Positions 32,689-42,119 of a stretch of 50,468 nt of DNA are shown here, piece by piece. The translations under genes were made by a program, and so were the position numbers. Source of the stretch: Oceanobacillus massiliensis str. N'diop (lineage in GTDB: Bacteria; Bacillota; Bacilli; Bacillales; Amphibacillaceae); assembly GCF_000285495.1 (NCBI RefSeq), contig NZ_HE610977.1:771961-822428 (forward strand), given 5' to 3'. The first letter of the stretch is position 1; the number at the start of each line of letters is the position of its first letter. The notes beneath the pieces were generated by a model that saw only the letters and a program-made list of their open reading frames with translations, ran no database searches and had not been told where the DNA came from.

Positions 32689-33294
32689 CTATCCAAAATC
32701 CACATTAACCTTCCTGTTGTGCAGTAAATAAAATTGTTTAGCCATAAAGGACGGGGTATAAGGCATATCATTTTTGAGCCATGCTACAATCGTCCCAATC
32801 AAAGCGGAAGAATCATACCAAATTAAAATATCGTCTTGAATTCCAGCCTTTCGAATGACAGACTGACTCCCCTTACTTTCCACCCTGGAGACAATTTTGT
32901 CTTTCAACAGCTTTAATAAGCTATCTCTAAAAACCGGTACACTCTTGGATGTTAAAAGTACTTTATAGAATTTGGCATTTTCCGAAATATACTCCAGAAA
33001 ACTGGCCATTAAGCTCCAATCCTGATCACTGGAAGCTTCAACATCAGTGGAATATGTTTGGCTCATTACAACAGAAATCTCCTGCACCATCTCATCCGCC
33101 ATTTTTTCCACCATATCCTGTATGTCTTTGTAATGTAAATAAAAAGTGACACGATTAATTGTCGCTCGTTCGGCCAGACGATTGACCGTTATTTTTTCTA
33201 TGTCCATTTCCTGAAGCAACTCGACAAGGGCATCTTTAAGCAATTGCCTCGTACGGAGGATACGAGGGTCTATGCGTTTCTTTTTGTTATCCAT
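32689..33294 (-). CDS. TetR/AcrR family transcriptional regulator
   Basis: About 201 residues. The N-terminal helix-turn-helix is TRQLLKDALVELLQEMDIEK, then ITVNRLAERATINRVTFYLH; the C-terminal ligand-binding part resembles the TetR_C_7/C_8 group of Bacillales (FLEYISENAKFYKVLL, then GIQDDILIWYDSSALIGTIV). I start at ATG 33294; the frame begins nine codons earlier. It is divergent from the DHA2 exporter at 33704 and is the likely repressor of it. Confidence 0.85.
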   Translation of the reverse strand: MDNKKKRIDPRILRTRQLLKDALVELLQEMDIEKITVNRLAERATINRVTFYLHYKDIQDMVEKMADEMVQEISVVMSQTYSTDVEASSDQDWSLMASFLEYISENAKFYKVLLTSKSVPVFRDSLLKLLKDKIVSRVESKGSQSVIRKAGIQDDILIWYDSSALIGTIVAWLKNDMPYTPSFMAKQFYLLHNRKVNVDFG

Positions 33295-33544
33295 CTCTGC
33301 GATTTTCCTTTCATAACTCAATCTAAGCTACACTTATCTAAATACTGTCTTATATCATTTTGATAAACTACAGAATTTACGATTATGCAAACTAAGAGAC
33401 ATTTACTTAAAAAGTGTAACTTGTAAACGCCATTTAATACAAATATAATCTAATTTATGTGTTGTTAATTATACTACACTTTGTAAATAAATCACCTTAT
33501 TTTTTCTTAATTGTATTTTTAAAGATTTTATTAACGTTTATTAT

Positions 33545-33652
33545 CGGCGATGCAGCAGCGCGGGCTCACGCAATGCAAATGTTTAACAGATTTACACGGA
33601 GCCAGCCGCAGCGCTCGTGGAGTGATATAAGGCGTCATCTATAACGTCGCCG
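33545..33652 (+). other. GC-rich, possibly structured element before the DHA2 exporter gene
   Basis: A GC-rich block of about 110 bases in AT-rich surroundings. CGGCGATG (33545-33552) can pair with CGTCGCCG (33645-33652) as a closing stem, and inside it CACGGAGC (33595-33602) can pair with GCTCGTG (33613-33619). This could be a structured leader or small RNA, or a fragment of transferred DNA. It does not match a riboswitch class I know. The rest of 33322-33703 shows no gene. Confidence 0.35.
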
Positions 33653-33703
33653 GGCCGCCAACAAAAAAGCATACAAATAGAGCTTATTTTTTTGAAAGGA
33701 TGA

Positions 33704-35209
33704 ATGAGATTGAGCAATAATATTACAATGGATGAAAGCAGCACGATAAAAAAGATACCAATTTTGACTATTATGATTGTAGGTGCCTTCCTTACAACGT
33801 TTAACCAGACGATTATGACCGTCGCCCTTCCGACATTAATGGAAGAATTTAATATATTACCATCAACAGGCCAGTGGCTTACAACAGGTTATATGCTGGT
33901 GAATGGTGTATTGATACCTATTACAGGTTTCTTGATGAAACGATATACCACTCGTCAGCTATTTCAAACTTCCATGTTTATTTTCCTTGCTGGATCGATC
34001 ATATCCGCACTTGCAGCCAATTTCCCTATCCTCTTGACTGGACGTTTGGTGCAAGCTGCTGGTGCAGGGATTATAATGCCGCTGCTTATGAATGTAGTTT
34101 TGTCATTATTCCCCCCGCATAAGCGTGGGTCAGCTATGGGATTTGTTGGACTTGCGATTATCTTCGCACCTGCCATCGGTCCTACTATAGCAGGATATGT
34201 ATTAGAAACGTTACCATGGCAAGCATTGTTTTATGGTATGATCCCTTTTACCTTGATTATTATTATTTGCGGATTTATTTATTTGAAAAATGTATCTGAA
34301 ACATTCCATTCAAAAGTCGACTTTATCAGTCTTGTTCTCTCAACTGTTGGATTCGGTACGCTGCTGTATGGCTTCAGTGAGGCGGGAATTGCAGGCTGGT
34401 CCAATAGATGGGTAATCGCTTCTCTTATCATAGGGATTGCAGCACTTGTCCTGTTTACATGGAGACAGCTCACCTTGCAAAATCCGTTCCTTGATTTAAG
34501 GGCATTTAAATATAAGATGTTTTCGTTAACAACCATTATTAATATCGGGGTTACCATTATGATGTACGCAGATATGATTTTGCTGCCGCTTTATCTGCAA
34601 ACTGCTCGTGGCTTTACGGCGCTGGAATCCGGATTATTAATGATGCCCGGAGCCCTGCTAATGGGCTTGCTTAGCCCGGTTGTCGGTAAATTATTCGATC
34701 GATATGGAGCAAAATGGCTTTCCGTCATCGGTATCGTAGTGATTCTCGTGACAACCTACAGCTATACTAATTTGACTGACGCAACGACCTATATGTTTCT
34801 TATTATGCTCTATACAGGACGCCGTATCGGTATGGCACTGTTCCTGATGCCAATACAAACTGCAGGCTTAAATCAACTACCTGCCAGCCTTAATGCTCAC
34901 GGAACTGCGATTTCCAATACCGTTCGACAAGTTGCCGGTGCAATAGGAACCTCTTTGCTTGTAACGATCATGACGAGCAGAACCAATGTTCATCTTCAGG
35001 AACTAATGTCTGCAGGCAGTACAAGCGGCACTACAAAAGAACATATGGTAATGGAAGCCTCTATACAGGGAATAAATGATGCATATTTCACTATACTAAT
35101 CTTCGGTGTAATCAGCTTATTCCTGTCCTTCTTTATTAAGCGTGTTGATCAGGCTCCTGAAGAAGATACGAAGGAAAACTTAAAGAAAGAACAGAAAATG
35201 CAAGGATAA
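33704..35209 (+). CDS. DHA2-family (EmrB/QacA) multidrug MFS transporter
   Basis: 501 residues with 14 predicted helices. Motifs: ITMDESSTIKKIPILTIMIV N-terminus, FNQTIMTVALPTLMEEFNI (motif D1-like), TGQWLTTGYMLVNGVLIPIT and GRLVQAAGAGIIMPLLMNVV with the antiporter-type G-rich helix 5. It exports hydrophobic or cationic compounds against protons. GAAAGGATG precedes the start. It is a paralogue of the exporter at 42120 and is divergent from its probable TetR regulator. Confidence 0.9.
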   Translation: MRLSNNITMDESSTIKKIPILTIMIVGAFLTTFNQTIMTVALPTLMEEFNILPSTGQWLTTGYMLVNGVLIPITGFLMKRYTTRQLFQTSMFIFLAGSIISALAANFPILLTGRLVQAAGAGIIMPLLMNVVLSLFPPHKRGSAMGFVGLAIIFAPAIGPTIAGYVLETLPWQALFYGMIPFTLIIIICGFIYLKNVSETFHSKVDFISLVLSTVGFGTLLYGFSEAGIAGWSNRWVIASLIIGIAALVLFTWRQLTLQNPFLDLRAFKYKMFSLTTIINIGVTIMMYADMILLPLYLQTARGFTALESGLLMMPGALLMGLLSPVVGKLFDRYGAKWLSVIGIVVILVTTYSYTNLTDATTYMFLIMLYTGRRIGMALFLMPIQTAGLNQLPASLNAHGTAISNTVRQVAGAIGTSLLVTIMTSRTNVHLQELMSAGSTSGTTKEHMVMEASIQGINDAYFTILIFGVISLFLSFFIKRVDQAPEEDTKENLKKEQKMQG

Positions 35210-35284
35210 AATATGATATTCAGCACTATCTTAACGCTATGAAATACGTTATTATCCGTTTTCAGCTTTACTTTTAGAAGCATT

Positions 35285-35323
35285 AAACAGCGGTCTCTGA
35301 TTATAGAGAGACCGCTGTTTTTT
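35285..35323. terminator. terminator between the DHA2 exporter and the convergent symporter
   Basis: AAACAGCGGTCTCT (35285-35298) pairs perfectly with AGAGACCGCTGTTT (35307-35320) around an 8-base loop, followed by TTTCTTT. Confidence 0.93.
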
Positions 35324-35344
35324 CTTTCATTCATGCGATTGATT

Positions 35345-36880
35345 CTATTCGGCTTCACGATAGCCCGTGTTTGCTTTTACTTTCACTTCGGCATAGCGTT
35401 TGACATCATATTCTTTTGAGAACAGCGTACCAAGGTAGCCGCCAATAAAGCCAAGCGGCACACTCACTAGTGCTGGGTTTTCCAATGGAAAAATCGGGTT
35501 ACCTACGAAAAGGGCAGCTCCTTCTTCTGGTGAAAATACACTTGGGCTGAGTGATACTAAAACAAGTGCCGACACCAATCCAGAAACAATTGCCCATATT
35601 GCTCCAGATGTATTGAAACGCTTCCAGTATATGGTATATAGAATTACCGGCAAGTTTGCACTAGCAGCGATACAGAATGCCAATGATACCAAGAATGCTA
35701 CGTTCAAGTATTGTGCACCCAATGCCAATAATATAGATAGCACCGAAACCGATAGTGCTGCGTAACGGGCTGCTAACATCTGCTGCTTATCCGTGGCCTT
35801 CCCTTTTTTAATGATCTGTCCGTAAATATCATGAGCGAATGCTGATGCCCCAGATAATACGAGACCTGCTACAACTGCCAGTATTGTCGCGAAGGCAACT
35901 GCAGATATAAATGAGAATAATATATTTCCGCCAATCGCCTCTGCCAATAACGGTGCAGCCATATTTCCACCAGAGTTGGCCGCAAGAATATCACTTTGTC
36001 CAACAAATATTGCCGCTCCAAAACCGAGGAAAAGGGTTAGGATATAAAAGATTCCGATGGTCCATGTTGCTGTAATTACAGAGCTTCTCGCTGTTTTTGC
36101 GTCCTTCACAGTGAAAAAGCGCATCAAAATATGCGGCAATCCGGCAGTACCGAGAACTAGCGCAAGCATTAAGGAAATCGTTCCTAATGGTGAATCGTAT
36201 TGAATTCCCGGATTTAAATAATCGGCCCCATGGCTTGTCGCTGATTTTACCTCGGTAAACATTGCCAATATATTGAAATTGAATTTCCATAACACAATGA
36301 ATGTAATAATAATCATGCCTGCCATCAGCAGTACCGATTTGGTAATCTGTACCCAGCTCGTTGCGATCATGCCACCGAATAGAACGTATATGGTCATCAT
36401 TACCCCAACGATTAATACAGCGATCCAATAAGGGATATCAAATAGAAGTTGAATGAGTGCTCCCGCACCAACCAGCTGCGCAATCATATAAAACAAAACA
36501 ATTGTAATCGTACTAAGTGCTGCTACTCCCCTCACCCTTTTGGCATCGAATCGCGAATTGATCATATCTGCAAGGGTATACTTTCCAAGATTCCGCAATG
36601 GCTCTGCAACCAATAGCAATACAACCAAATAAGCAATCAGAAAGCCAATGCTATAGAAGAATCCATCAAATCCATTTAAAGCAATCGCTCCAGCGATACC
36701 AAGAAAGGATGCCGCCGATAAATAATCTCCAGCGATTGCAAGCCCATTTTGCCAGCCCGTCAATCCACCGCCTGCTGTATAGAAGTCTCCTGTGGACTTA
36801 GTTTGTTTTGCTGCAAAATACGTAATGATAAGTGTAAGTAGTACAATCGCAAGGAAAAGTATAATAACCGTAGCATCCAT
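35345..36880 (-). CDS. sodium:solute symporter (ActP/acetate type), copy 1
   Basis: 511 residues with about 13 helices. Family motifs include GGLTGWQNGLAIAGDYLSAA and SFLGIAGAIALNGFDGFFYS near the N-terminus, and FFTVKDAKTARSSVITATW in the middle. Closest to ActP/MctP-like carboxylate symporters, taking up acetate, pyruvate or similar with Na+. Its ATG overlaps the TAA of the DUF485 gene (TAATG), so the two are coupled. Paralogue of the symporter at 39968. Confidence 0.9.
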   Translation of the reverse strand: MDATVIILFLAIVLLTLIITYFAAKQTKSTGDFYTAGGGLTGWQNGLAIAGDYLSAASFLGIAGAIALNGFDGFFYSIGFLIAYLVVLLLVAEPLRNLGKYTLADMINSRFDAKRVRGVAALSTITIVLFYMIAQLVGAGALIQLLFDIPYWIAVLIVGVMMTIYVLFGGMIATSWVQITKSVLLMAGMIIITFIVLWKFNFNILAMFTEVKSATSHGADYLNPGIQYDSPLGTISLMLALVLGTAGLPHILMRFFTVKDAKTARSSVITATWTIGIFYILTLFLGFGAAIFVGQSDILAANSGGNMAAPLLAEAIGGNILFSFISAVAFATILAVVAGLVLSGASAFAHDIYGQIIKKGKATDKQQMLAARYAALSVSVLSILLALGAQYLNVAFLVSLAFCIAASANLPVILYTIYWKRFNTSGAIWAIVSGLVSALVLVSLSPSVFSPEEGAALFVGNPIFPLENPALVSVPLGFIGGYLGTLFSKEYDVKRYAEVKVKANTGYREAE

Positions 36881-37227
36881 TAGGCCTTATCCCCCTTTTT
36901 AATTTGATTCTCTATAATCCGATCAACCTCTTCATCAAAGGAAGCAGCCTTCTTCACATAAATTGAGCATACCACCCATGTCATGATAAATTGGGCCACC
37001 GCGAAAATCCATACCCATGAGATATCACCCACCGCTGGCGTATTCAAAAAAGTGGTATAAGACGTTAAGATTGGCAATAGAAAGTAAAACACAAGAAAGA
37101 ATATCGTCACCGGAACAATAAATTTCTTTTTGTTTGCCATAAACTGTTGAAACTGCGGGCTGCTTTCGACTTTCTCAAAATCTACCTCGCTCTTCCCTCG
37201 ATCAGCTACTTGTTTCAGCTCAGCCAT
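36880..37227 (-). CDS. DUF485 membrane protein, partner of symporter 1
   Basis: 115 residues: a soluble N-terminus (FEKVESSPQFQQFMANKKKF) and two membrane helices (IVPVTIFFLVFYFLLPILTS and ISWVWIFAVAQFIMTWVVCS). DUF485 proteins are encoded next to ActP-type symporters and probably assist them. I start at ATG 37227, eight bases after GGGAGG, not at 37248. The cre site at 37328 is upstream. Confidence 0.88.
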   Translation of the reverse strand: MAELKQVADRGKSEVDFEKVESSPQFQQFMANKKKFIVPVTIFFLVFYFLLPILTSYTTFLNTPAVGDISWVWIFAVAQFIMTWVVCSIYVKKAASFDEEVDRIIENQIKKGDKA

Positions 37228-37327
37228 CAAATCATCCTCCCGTTTCATTATTCATTAAAATGATCTGCCATTTCCACTATCCCTGCCCCAACTCCTCTTA
37301 TTTCCATTTACAAATCACCTCACGATG

Positions 37328-37341
37328 TGTAAGCGCTTACT
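37328..37341 (-). promoter_or_regulatory. cre site (CcpA operator)
   Basis: TGTAAGCGCTTACT matches the catabolite-responsive element consensus (WTGNAAGCGNWWWCA-like) with a fully palindromic core AAGCGCTT. It lies 100 bases upstream of the DUF485/symporter 1 pair, just downstream of TATACT read on the minus strand, where CcpA would block transcription in rich carbon sources. Confidence 0.8.
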
Positions 37342-37458
37342 AAATAGTATAATTATTATGAACATAGATAAGACAAAGAAAGCGTCAACGGTTAAATATT
37401 TTGTCTGAATGGCCTTCATACGATCTTTAATGGGAATAGAAATGCTTCCATCCTTCCT

Positions 37459-38205
37459 TTAATTTCTAAACGTCTTTAATATGGTTTTGCTTGCTGATCG
37501 ACTCACAGGGATCTTAGTCCTGTCCTTATCTTTCAATGTAATATTACTCGTCCCGTTAAACCATGGCGTAATTTCTAAAACATGATTTAAATTGACCAGG
37601 TAGCTCCGATGGGCACGGAAAAAGAAATGATCGAACAGCTTCTTCTCCAATTCCTGTAACGTCATCCTGCTCATGATTACCTTATCCTCCGTATGGATCT
37701 CCAGCAACCGATTATTGGGTACAGCATAAAAGATTGAATCAGGAGATAAAACCACCATCCTTTCTCCGTCATCGATCAATAATTTGGATGTGGATGGTCT
37801 TTCCTTCTCCTCCATTATCATCTCCTGTTTTTTAGCTAAAGTCTTTCTGATTCGGTCCATCGCCTTCGTAAATCGCGTCTCATCATAAGGCTTTAATAAA
37901 TAATCAATAGCTTCCACCTCAAACGCATCCAGGGCATATTCATCATAAGCAGTAGTGAATATAAATAATGGCGTTTGCCCATCAGATATTTCCGTAATAT
38001 ATTTAGCCGCTTCAATTCCTGTCAGTCCCGGCATCTCGACATCGAGGAAAATGACGTCTGGATGATGTTCCGTGTATCGCTCAATAACCTGTTCACCCGT
38101 TTCCGCATGCGGCATGATGCTGACATCCTTCATATCCTTCAATAGATAGAGCAATTCCTTTCTTGCCATCATTTCATCCTCAGCAATCATCACTCTTATA
38201 TTCAT
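37459..38205 (-). CDS. LytTR-family response regulator
   Basis: 248 residues. The receiver domain (1-120) has acidic pocket EDE near residue 10, phosphoacceptor Asp55 in VIFLDVEMPG and Lys in LLKPYD; residues 140-248 are a LytTR DNA-binding domain (LLIDDGERMVVLSPDSIFYA, then FFRAHRSYLVNLNHV). It overlaps the sensor kinase gene by four bases (ATGA). Probably activates the symporter genes around it; LytTR sites were not identified. Confidence 0.92.
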   Translation of the reverse strand: MNIRVMIAEDEMMARKELLYLLKDMKDVSIMPHAETGEQVIERYTEHHPDVIFLDVEMPGLTGIEAAKYITEISDGQTPLFIFTTAYDEYALDAFEVEAIDYLLKPYDETRFTKAMDRIRKTLAKKQEMIMEEKERPSTSKLLIDDGERMVVLSPDSIFYAVPNNRLLEIHTEDKVIMSRMTLQELEKKLFDHFFFRAHRSYLVNLNHVLEITPWFNGTSNITLKDKDRTKIPVSRSASKTILKTFRN

Positions 38206-39971
38206 CTCATCACCTGCTTTTCCACAAGTTCACTCGGAACTGGAATAGAAAACTTGATTTCACTGCCGCTATTTGGCAAATTCCTTATATGCAGCCTGGC
38301 TGATTCACCAATTAAACGAACGAGTCTCTGGTTCACATTGTATATACCTGTTCCACCATTCTCATTCCCTGTTAAAGGTTTATGACTGACAATCGGTAAT
38401 AGATGCTTTGGAAAACCCGATCCATTATCCCGAACCGAGATTGAGATCTCTTTATCTATTTTTACTATATTAATTTCCACTTTTGCTTGCTTCGTGACAT
38501 CTTTAAGACCATGTTGAACGGCATTTTCAATTAGCGGCTGAATCGTTGACGGCGGAAGATAGATAGGAGGTAATGGATCCGGCATATTCAGCTCCAATTG
38601 AAGTCTTCCGCGGAATCGTTCCTGAATAATTGCCCCATATGCCTTAACATGCTCACATTCCTTTTCCAATTCAACTAGTGATTTCGATACCAATCTCAGG
38701 TTAAATCGCATATAGCTTGCCAGCTGCAACGTGAGGTGACGAGCAGTCTGTGGATCTTCACGAAATAATGATGCAATCAGCTGCAGGGTATTAAATAAGA
38801 AATGAGGATTAATTTGCGCCTGAAGATTTCTCAGCTCCGCATCCCGGATATGGTCTTTTAGCTTTTCCGTTGTGAGCACATTAAGCTGATTCGAGATGAA
38901 TTGCCCCAAACCTTCTGCCATCATCAGCTCTACTGGTGAAATATGCTGTGCCTTGCGGAAATAGAACGTAATTAGACCGGTAAAAGTCTCTGCTTCTGTA
39001 ATCGGAATCATAATTGCAGCTTCTAAGGGACACCTCTCATGCTGACAATGCAAATCCGTTTTCAGGTAGGTCACTTGCAATTCACCCATTTGAAGGCTTT
39101 TTAATGCAAGCGGTGCAGAAAGCTTATCACCCGGTTGATGATGACTATCTCCTAACCCGATATGCGCCAGAACTTCCTGCTTATCGGCTATCGATACAGC
39201 AGCGAGCTTCAAACGATCATACAGCAAATGGGCAAGGCCTGTAGCGACCTCCTGATTCGAATCTTTTTTCAGATAAGGCAATGCCTCTTCAGCAATGGTC
39301 AGTGCCTGTTTCGTAGCAAGCGCTGCTTCATTTTCCTGTTCTCTTAAAACAATACCGATCATTGCGGTAAAAATGGCAATTGCAATACTATTGGATAGCA
39401 CGAGCGGTAAGCCGATCCGATCCACGACAGTCACCATACCATTCCCATCTGTATACATGATGAGCAGTAATTGCATTTGTAAAATAGGAGGGAAAACGCC
39501 AATGAATAATGCTTTATGGGGTGGAATTACCCGTTCATTGGAAAAAAATCTTGCCGTCATCCCCGCAAGCCATCCTGTCAATGGATTGACCAGGCCATTT
39601 GCAAGCCAGCCAATTCCACCAAGAAATATCAAGTGTCCTCCCGCAATCAATCCAGCACCAAGGCCGACAATCGGTCCGCCAAGTAAGCCCGCAATCACAA
39701 TCGCAACCAGACTTGAACTGACAATCAATTGATCATCTGCAACCGGAAAGATAATAAAGTTGCGAATGATTTCAGCCTCTTCTGTTAGGCTGATACTTGT
39801 CGCAGTACTGGCCATGCCGAATATTCCAAATACCAAAGCATGAAGGAGTGACATTTTCATACTGTATTCCCGATATAATAATGATTTGAAGCCCGGAGTT
39901 CGTGTCATCACAAAGGCAATAACAAGCAATAGACCCAGGCGTTCGAATAAAATAATCGTTAAGTCCTTCAT
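38202..39971 (-). CDS. LytS-family sensor histidine kinase
   Basis: 589 residues. An N-terminal 5TMR-LYT membrane sensor (about 1-205; the GIFGMASTATSISLTEE loop and GGPIVGLGAGLIAGGHLIFL), a GAF-like domain (about 230-360), the HisK dimerisation box AQINPHFLFNTLQLIASL with the phosphorylated histidine, and an ATPase domain with NAVQHG and DNGSGFP plus GGTGIYNV. Related LytS sensors in B. subtilis respond to pyruvate or other carboxylates. It overlaps symporter 2 and the regulator by four bases each. Confidence 0.92.
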   Translation of the reverse strand: MKDLTIILFERLGLLLVIAFVMTRTPGFKSLLYREYSMKMSLLHALVFGIFGMASTATSISLTEEAEIIRNFIIFPVADDQLIVSSSLVAIVIAGLLGGPIVGLGAGLIAGGHLIFLGGIGWLANGLVNPLTGWLAGMTARFFSNERVIPPHKALFIGVFPPILQMQLLLIMYTDGNGMVTVVDRIGLPLVLSNSIAIAIFTAMIGIVLREQENEAALATKQALTIAEEALPYLKKDSNQEVATGLAHLLYDRLKLAAVSIADKQEVLAHIGLGDSHHQPGDKLSAPLALKSLQMGELQVTYLKTDLHCQHERCPLEAAIMIPITEAETFTGLITFYFRKAQHISPVELMMAEGLGQFISNQLNVLTTEKLKDHIRDAELRNLQAQINPHFLFNTLQLIASLFREDPQTARHLTLQLASYMRFNLRLVSKSLVELEKECEHVKAYGAIIQERFRGRLQLELNMPDPLPPIYLPPSTIQPLIENAVQHGLKDVTKQAKVEINIVKIDKEISISVRDNGSGFPKHLLPIVSHKPLTGNENGGTGIYNVNQRLVRLIGESARLHIRNLPNSGSEIKFSIPVPSELVEKQVMR

Positions 39972-41512
39972 GTGTCATCTCTCCTTGATGACATACCTGT
40001 TTGGGATTTGATGAAGAATTCCCTATATTCCTGGACCGATTGCGAATTTTTTAATGAAAAGATGGTTCCCAGATAGCCTCCCAAAAAACCAATGGGAATT
40101 GCAATAATCCCAGGGTTATAAAGGGGGATTACAGCCTCACCTTCAATCCATCCTCCATCCAGATTCATAATATGCGGTCCAAGCAGAACAAATGCAAGCG
40201 ATGCAGCAAGTCCGCTGACCATAGCCGTTATCGCACCAGTTTGGGTGAAGCGCTTCCAATAAATCGTTAACACTAATACAGGAAAATTACTGGATGCGGC
40301 AACAACAAACGTCATTGAGACGAGAAATGTCACGTTAATTGTCTCCAACCGCAGGGCAAATAGAGTGGAAATGATGCCAATCCCTACGGCAGTCCACCGA
40401 GCTGCCAGTAATTGTTCTCTCTCAGTTGATTTACCCTTTTTTAAGATATGGTGAAAGATATCATGGGAAAACGCCGTGGTAGCAGATATTACAAGCCCAG
40501 CGACGACAGCAACAATGGTTGTAAAGGCAATCGCAGATACGAATGCCAATAGAAAATCTCCTCCCACCTCTCTCGCCAAAAGAGGTGCAGCCAAGTTTCC
40601 GGTCGGGTCATTTGCAATTAAAGTGTGATAGCCGAGCAGGGCAACCGTCCCAAGTCCCAATATGAGTGTCATCAAATAAAATAAACCGATGATCCAGGTT
40701 GAACTTATCAAAGAGCGCCGGACCTCTAATGTATTGCGAACGGTGAACAGTCTGAGCAGTATATGCGGCAGTCCAGCTGTACCAAGAACTAAAGCAAGCT
40801 GCAGCGAAAAGAATTCAATTGGGTTTCCAAACAGATGACCAGGTATGAAAAAACTGTCACCAAGGGGACTCCCTTTCTTGGCCTGTTTTATTAACGCAGA
40901 CAAATCCCAATGGAAATTGGAAAATACGATTAAGGAAAGCAAAAATGTACCGGACATGAGGACAACAGTTTTCACAATCTGAACCCATGAGGTCGCAACC
41001 ATTCCTCCAAACACAACGTATACCGTCATCAGTCCACCGATCACCAGAACCGATATAGAATAATCTATATCCAATAATAAGCGAAGCAAAAATCCCGAGG
41101 CGACAAGTTGCGGAATCATATAAAGTATGGATATCATAAAGGTACCAAGCGCCAGCATCCAGCGCATTCTATCACTTGGAAAACGGGAACAAATAACATC
41201 GCCCAGCGAATACTTTCCAAGACGGTGTACAGGTTCGGCTACTACAAACAAAACGACTAAATAGGAAACTAAGAAGCCAATCGAATATAAAAATCCATCA
41301 TAGCCATTGATAGCAATCATCCCGACCACACCGAGAAAGGAAGCTGCGCTGATAAAATCGCCAGCAATTGCCAACCCATTCTGAAACCCTGTCAAACTGC
41401 CTGAAGCGATATAGAAACGATTCGTTGTATTACTTCGTTTGGCTGCCCAATATGTAATAATTAAGGTGCAGACAATGATACAGAGAAAGAATAAAAAATA
41501 AGTAAGATTCAC
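39968..41512 (-). CDS. sodium:solute symporter (ActP/acetate type), copy 2
   Basis: 514 residues with about 13 helices; the same motifs as copy 1 (SLTGFQNGLAIAGDFISAAS, SFLGVVGMIAINGYDGFLYS, LFTVRNTLEVRRSLISSTW). The two are clear but not recent paralogues. It lies between a DUF485 gene and the LytS kinase with four-base ATGA overlaps on both sides, so it belongs to one operon with the sensor, which may mean that transporter and sensor share a ligand. Confidence 0.9.
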   Translation of the reverse strand: MNLTYFLFFLCIIVCTLIITYWAAKRSNTTNRFYIASGSLTGFQNGLAIAGDFISAASFLGVVGMIAINGYDGFLYSIGFLVSYLVVLFVVAEPVHRLGKYSLGDVICSRFPSDRMRWMLALGTFMISILYMIPQLVASGFLLRLLLDIDYSISVLVIGGLMTVYVVFGGMVATSWVQIVKTVVLMSGTFLLSLIVFSNFHWDLSALIKQAKKGSPLGDSFFIPGHLFGNPIEFFSLQLALVLGTAGLPHILLRLFTVRNTLEVRRSLISSTWIIGLFYLMTLILGLGTVALLGYHTLIANDPTGNLAAPLLAREVGGDFLLAFVSAIAFTTIVAVVAGLVISATTAFSHDIFHHILKKGKSTEREQLLAARWTAVGIGIISTLFALRLETINVTFLVSMTFVVAASSNFPVLVLTIYWKRFTQTGAITAMVSGLAASLAFVLLGPHIMNLDGGWIEGEAVIPLYNPGIIAIPIGFLGGYLGTIFSLKNSQSVQEYREFFIKSQTGMSSRRDDT

Positions 41513-41784
41513 AACAACTCCCCCTGCTTGATTTCTTCCACTTTCCGGTCAAAATTTTTCGCTTTAACATGATAGATCCATCCCATCATCCAAGTCATCG
41601 GGATTTGCAAAAAACCATACAGCCATGCCCAACTCATGCCTTGAATAAAGCTTATTCGATTCATCACGTCCGGGAAGAAGATCAGTGACAATGGAAGCAG
41701 AAAGTAAAATAAAAACACTAATCCTAAAGACAGAGTCATCATCCGCTTCTTCTCATAGATCAAGCGCCATATATGCTCTTCCAT
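41509..41784 (-). CDS. DUF485 membrane protein, partner of symporter 2
   Basis: 91 residues with two membrane helices (LSLGLVFLFYFLLPLSLIFF and SWAWLYGFLQIPMTWMMGWI) and a short charged tail. It is shorter at the N-terminus than its paralogue at 36880. GGAGG lies seven bases before the ATG at 41784. First gene of the operon DUF485-symporter-LytS-LytTR. Its stop overlaps the symporter start (ATGA). Confidence 0.85.
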   Translation of the reverse strand: MEEHIWRLIYEKKRMMTLSLGLVFLFYFLLPLSLIFFPDVMNRISFIQGMSWAWLYGFLQIPMTWMMGWIYHVKAKNFDRKVEEIKQGELL

Positions 41785-41926
41785 TCCCATCCCTCCAAGA
41801 CATCCCAATTGAACTATCAGTATATTTTATCAATTCGAATAATAAACGAATTGGTAATCGTTGTAAAGGTATTTGTCCGGAAAAATGAGGAAAAGGCCAG
41901 ACTCAGAATAACCGATGTAATAAATT

Positions 41927-42040
41927 AAAACGAGAGCTGGGACATTACTAAAAAAGCCATTATAAAAAGTAAAATCCGAACTGATTTTGCATCGTTCGGA
42001 TCCTACTTTGACTCATATACTGTTGTCCCTGCTTCGTTTT
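41927..42040. repeat. MITE-like element with inverted ends (TGGGACA type)
   Basis: AAAACGAGAGCTGGGACA at the left and TGTTGTCCCTGCTTCGTTTT at the right pair imperfectly, enclosing a hairpin CCGAAC (41976-41981) / GTTCGG (41994-41999) and AT-rich sequence. Elements with a GAGxCTGGGACA end and an internal hairpin of the form CCGAACTGATTTTGCATCGTTCGG-like type are, as I recall, dispersed in Bacillales genomes. It holds no gene and fills most of the gap between symporter 2's operon and the next exporter. Confidence 0.6.
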
Positions 42041-42119
42041 ACGGTAGTCGCACCGTTAAGATATTCATAAATCTGTCTGTATATCTTAAAGGACTTCTAT
42101 TGCTTAATCCACTTATCAA

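Noticed and set aside
32586-32771. 61-codon minus-strand frame between the SRPBCC and TetR genes
   Set aside because: It overlaps the end of the TetR gene in another phase and has no ribosome binding site.
37388-37393. TTGACG as the -35 element of the DUF485/symporter 1 promoter
   Set aside because: On the minus strand it is 31 bases from the only good -10 (TATACT), too far for a sigma-A promoter.
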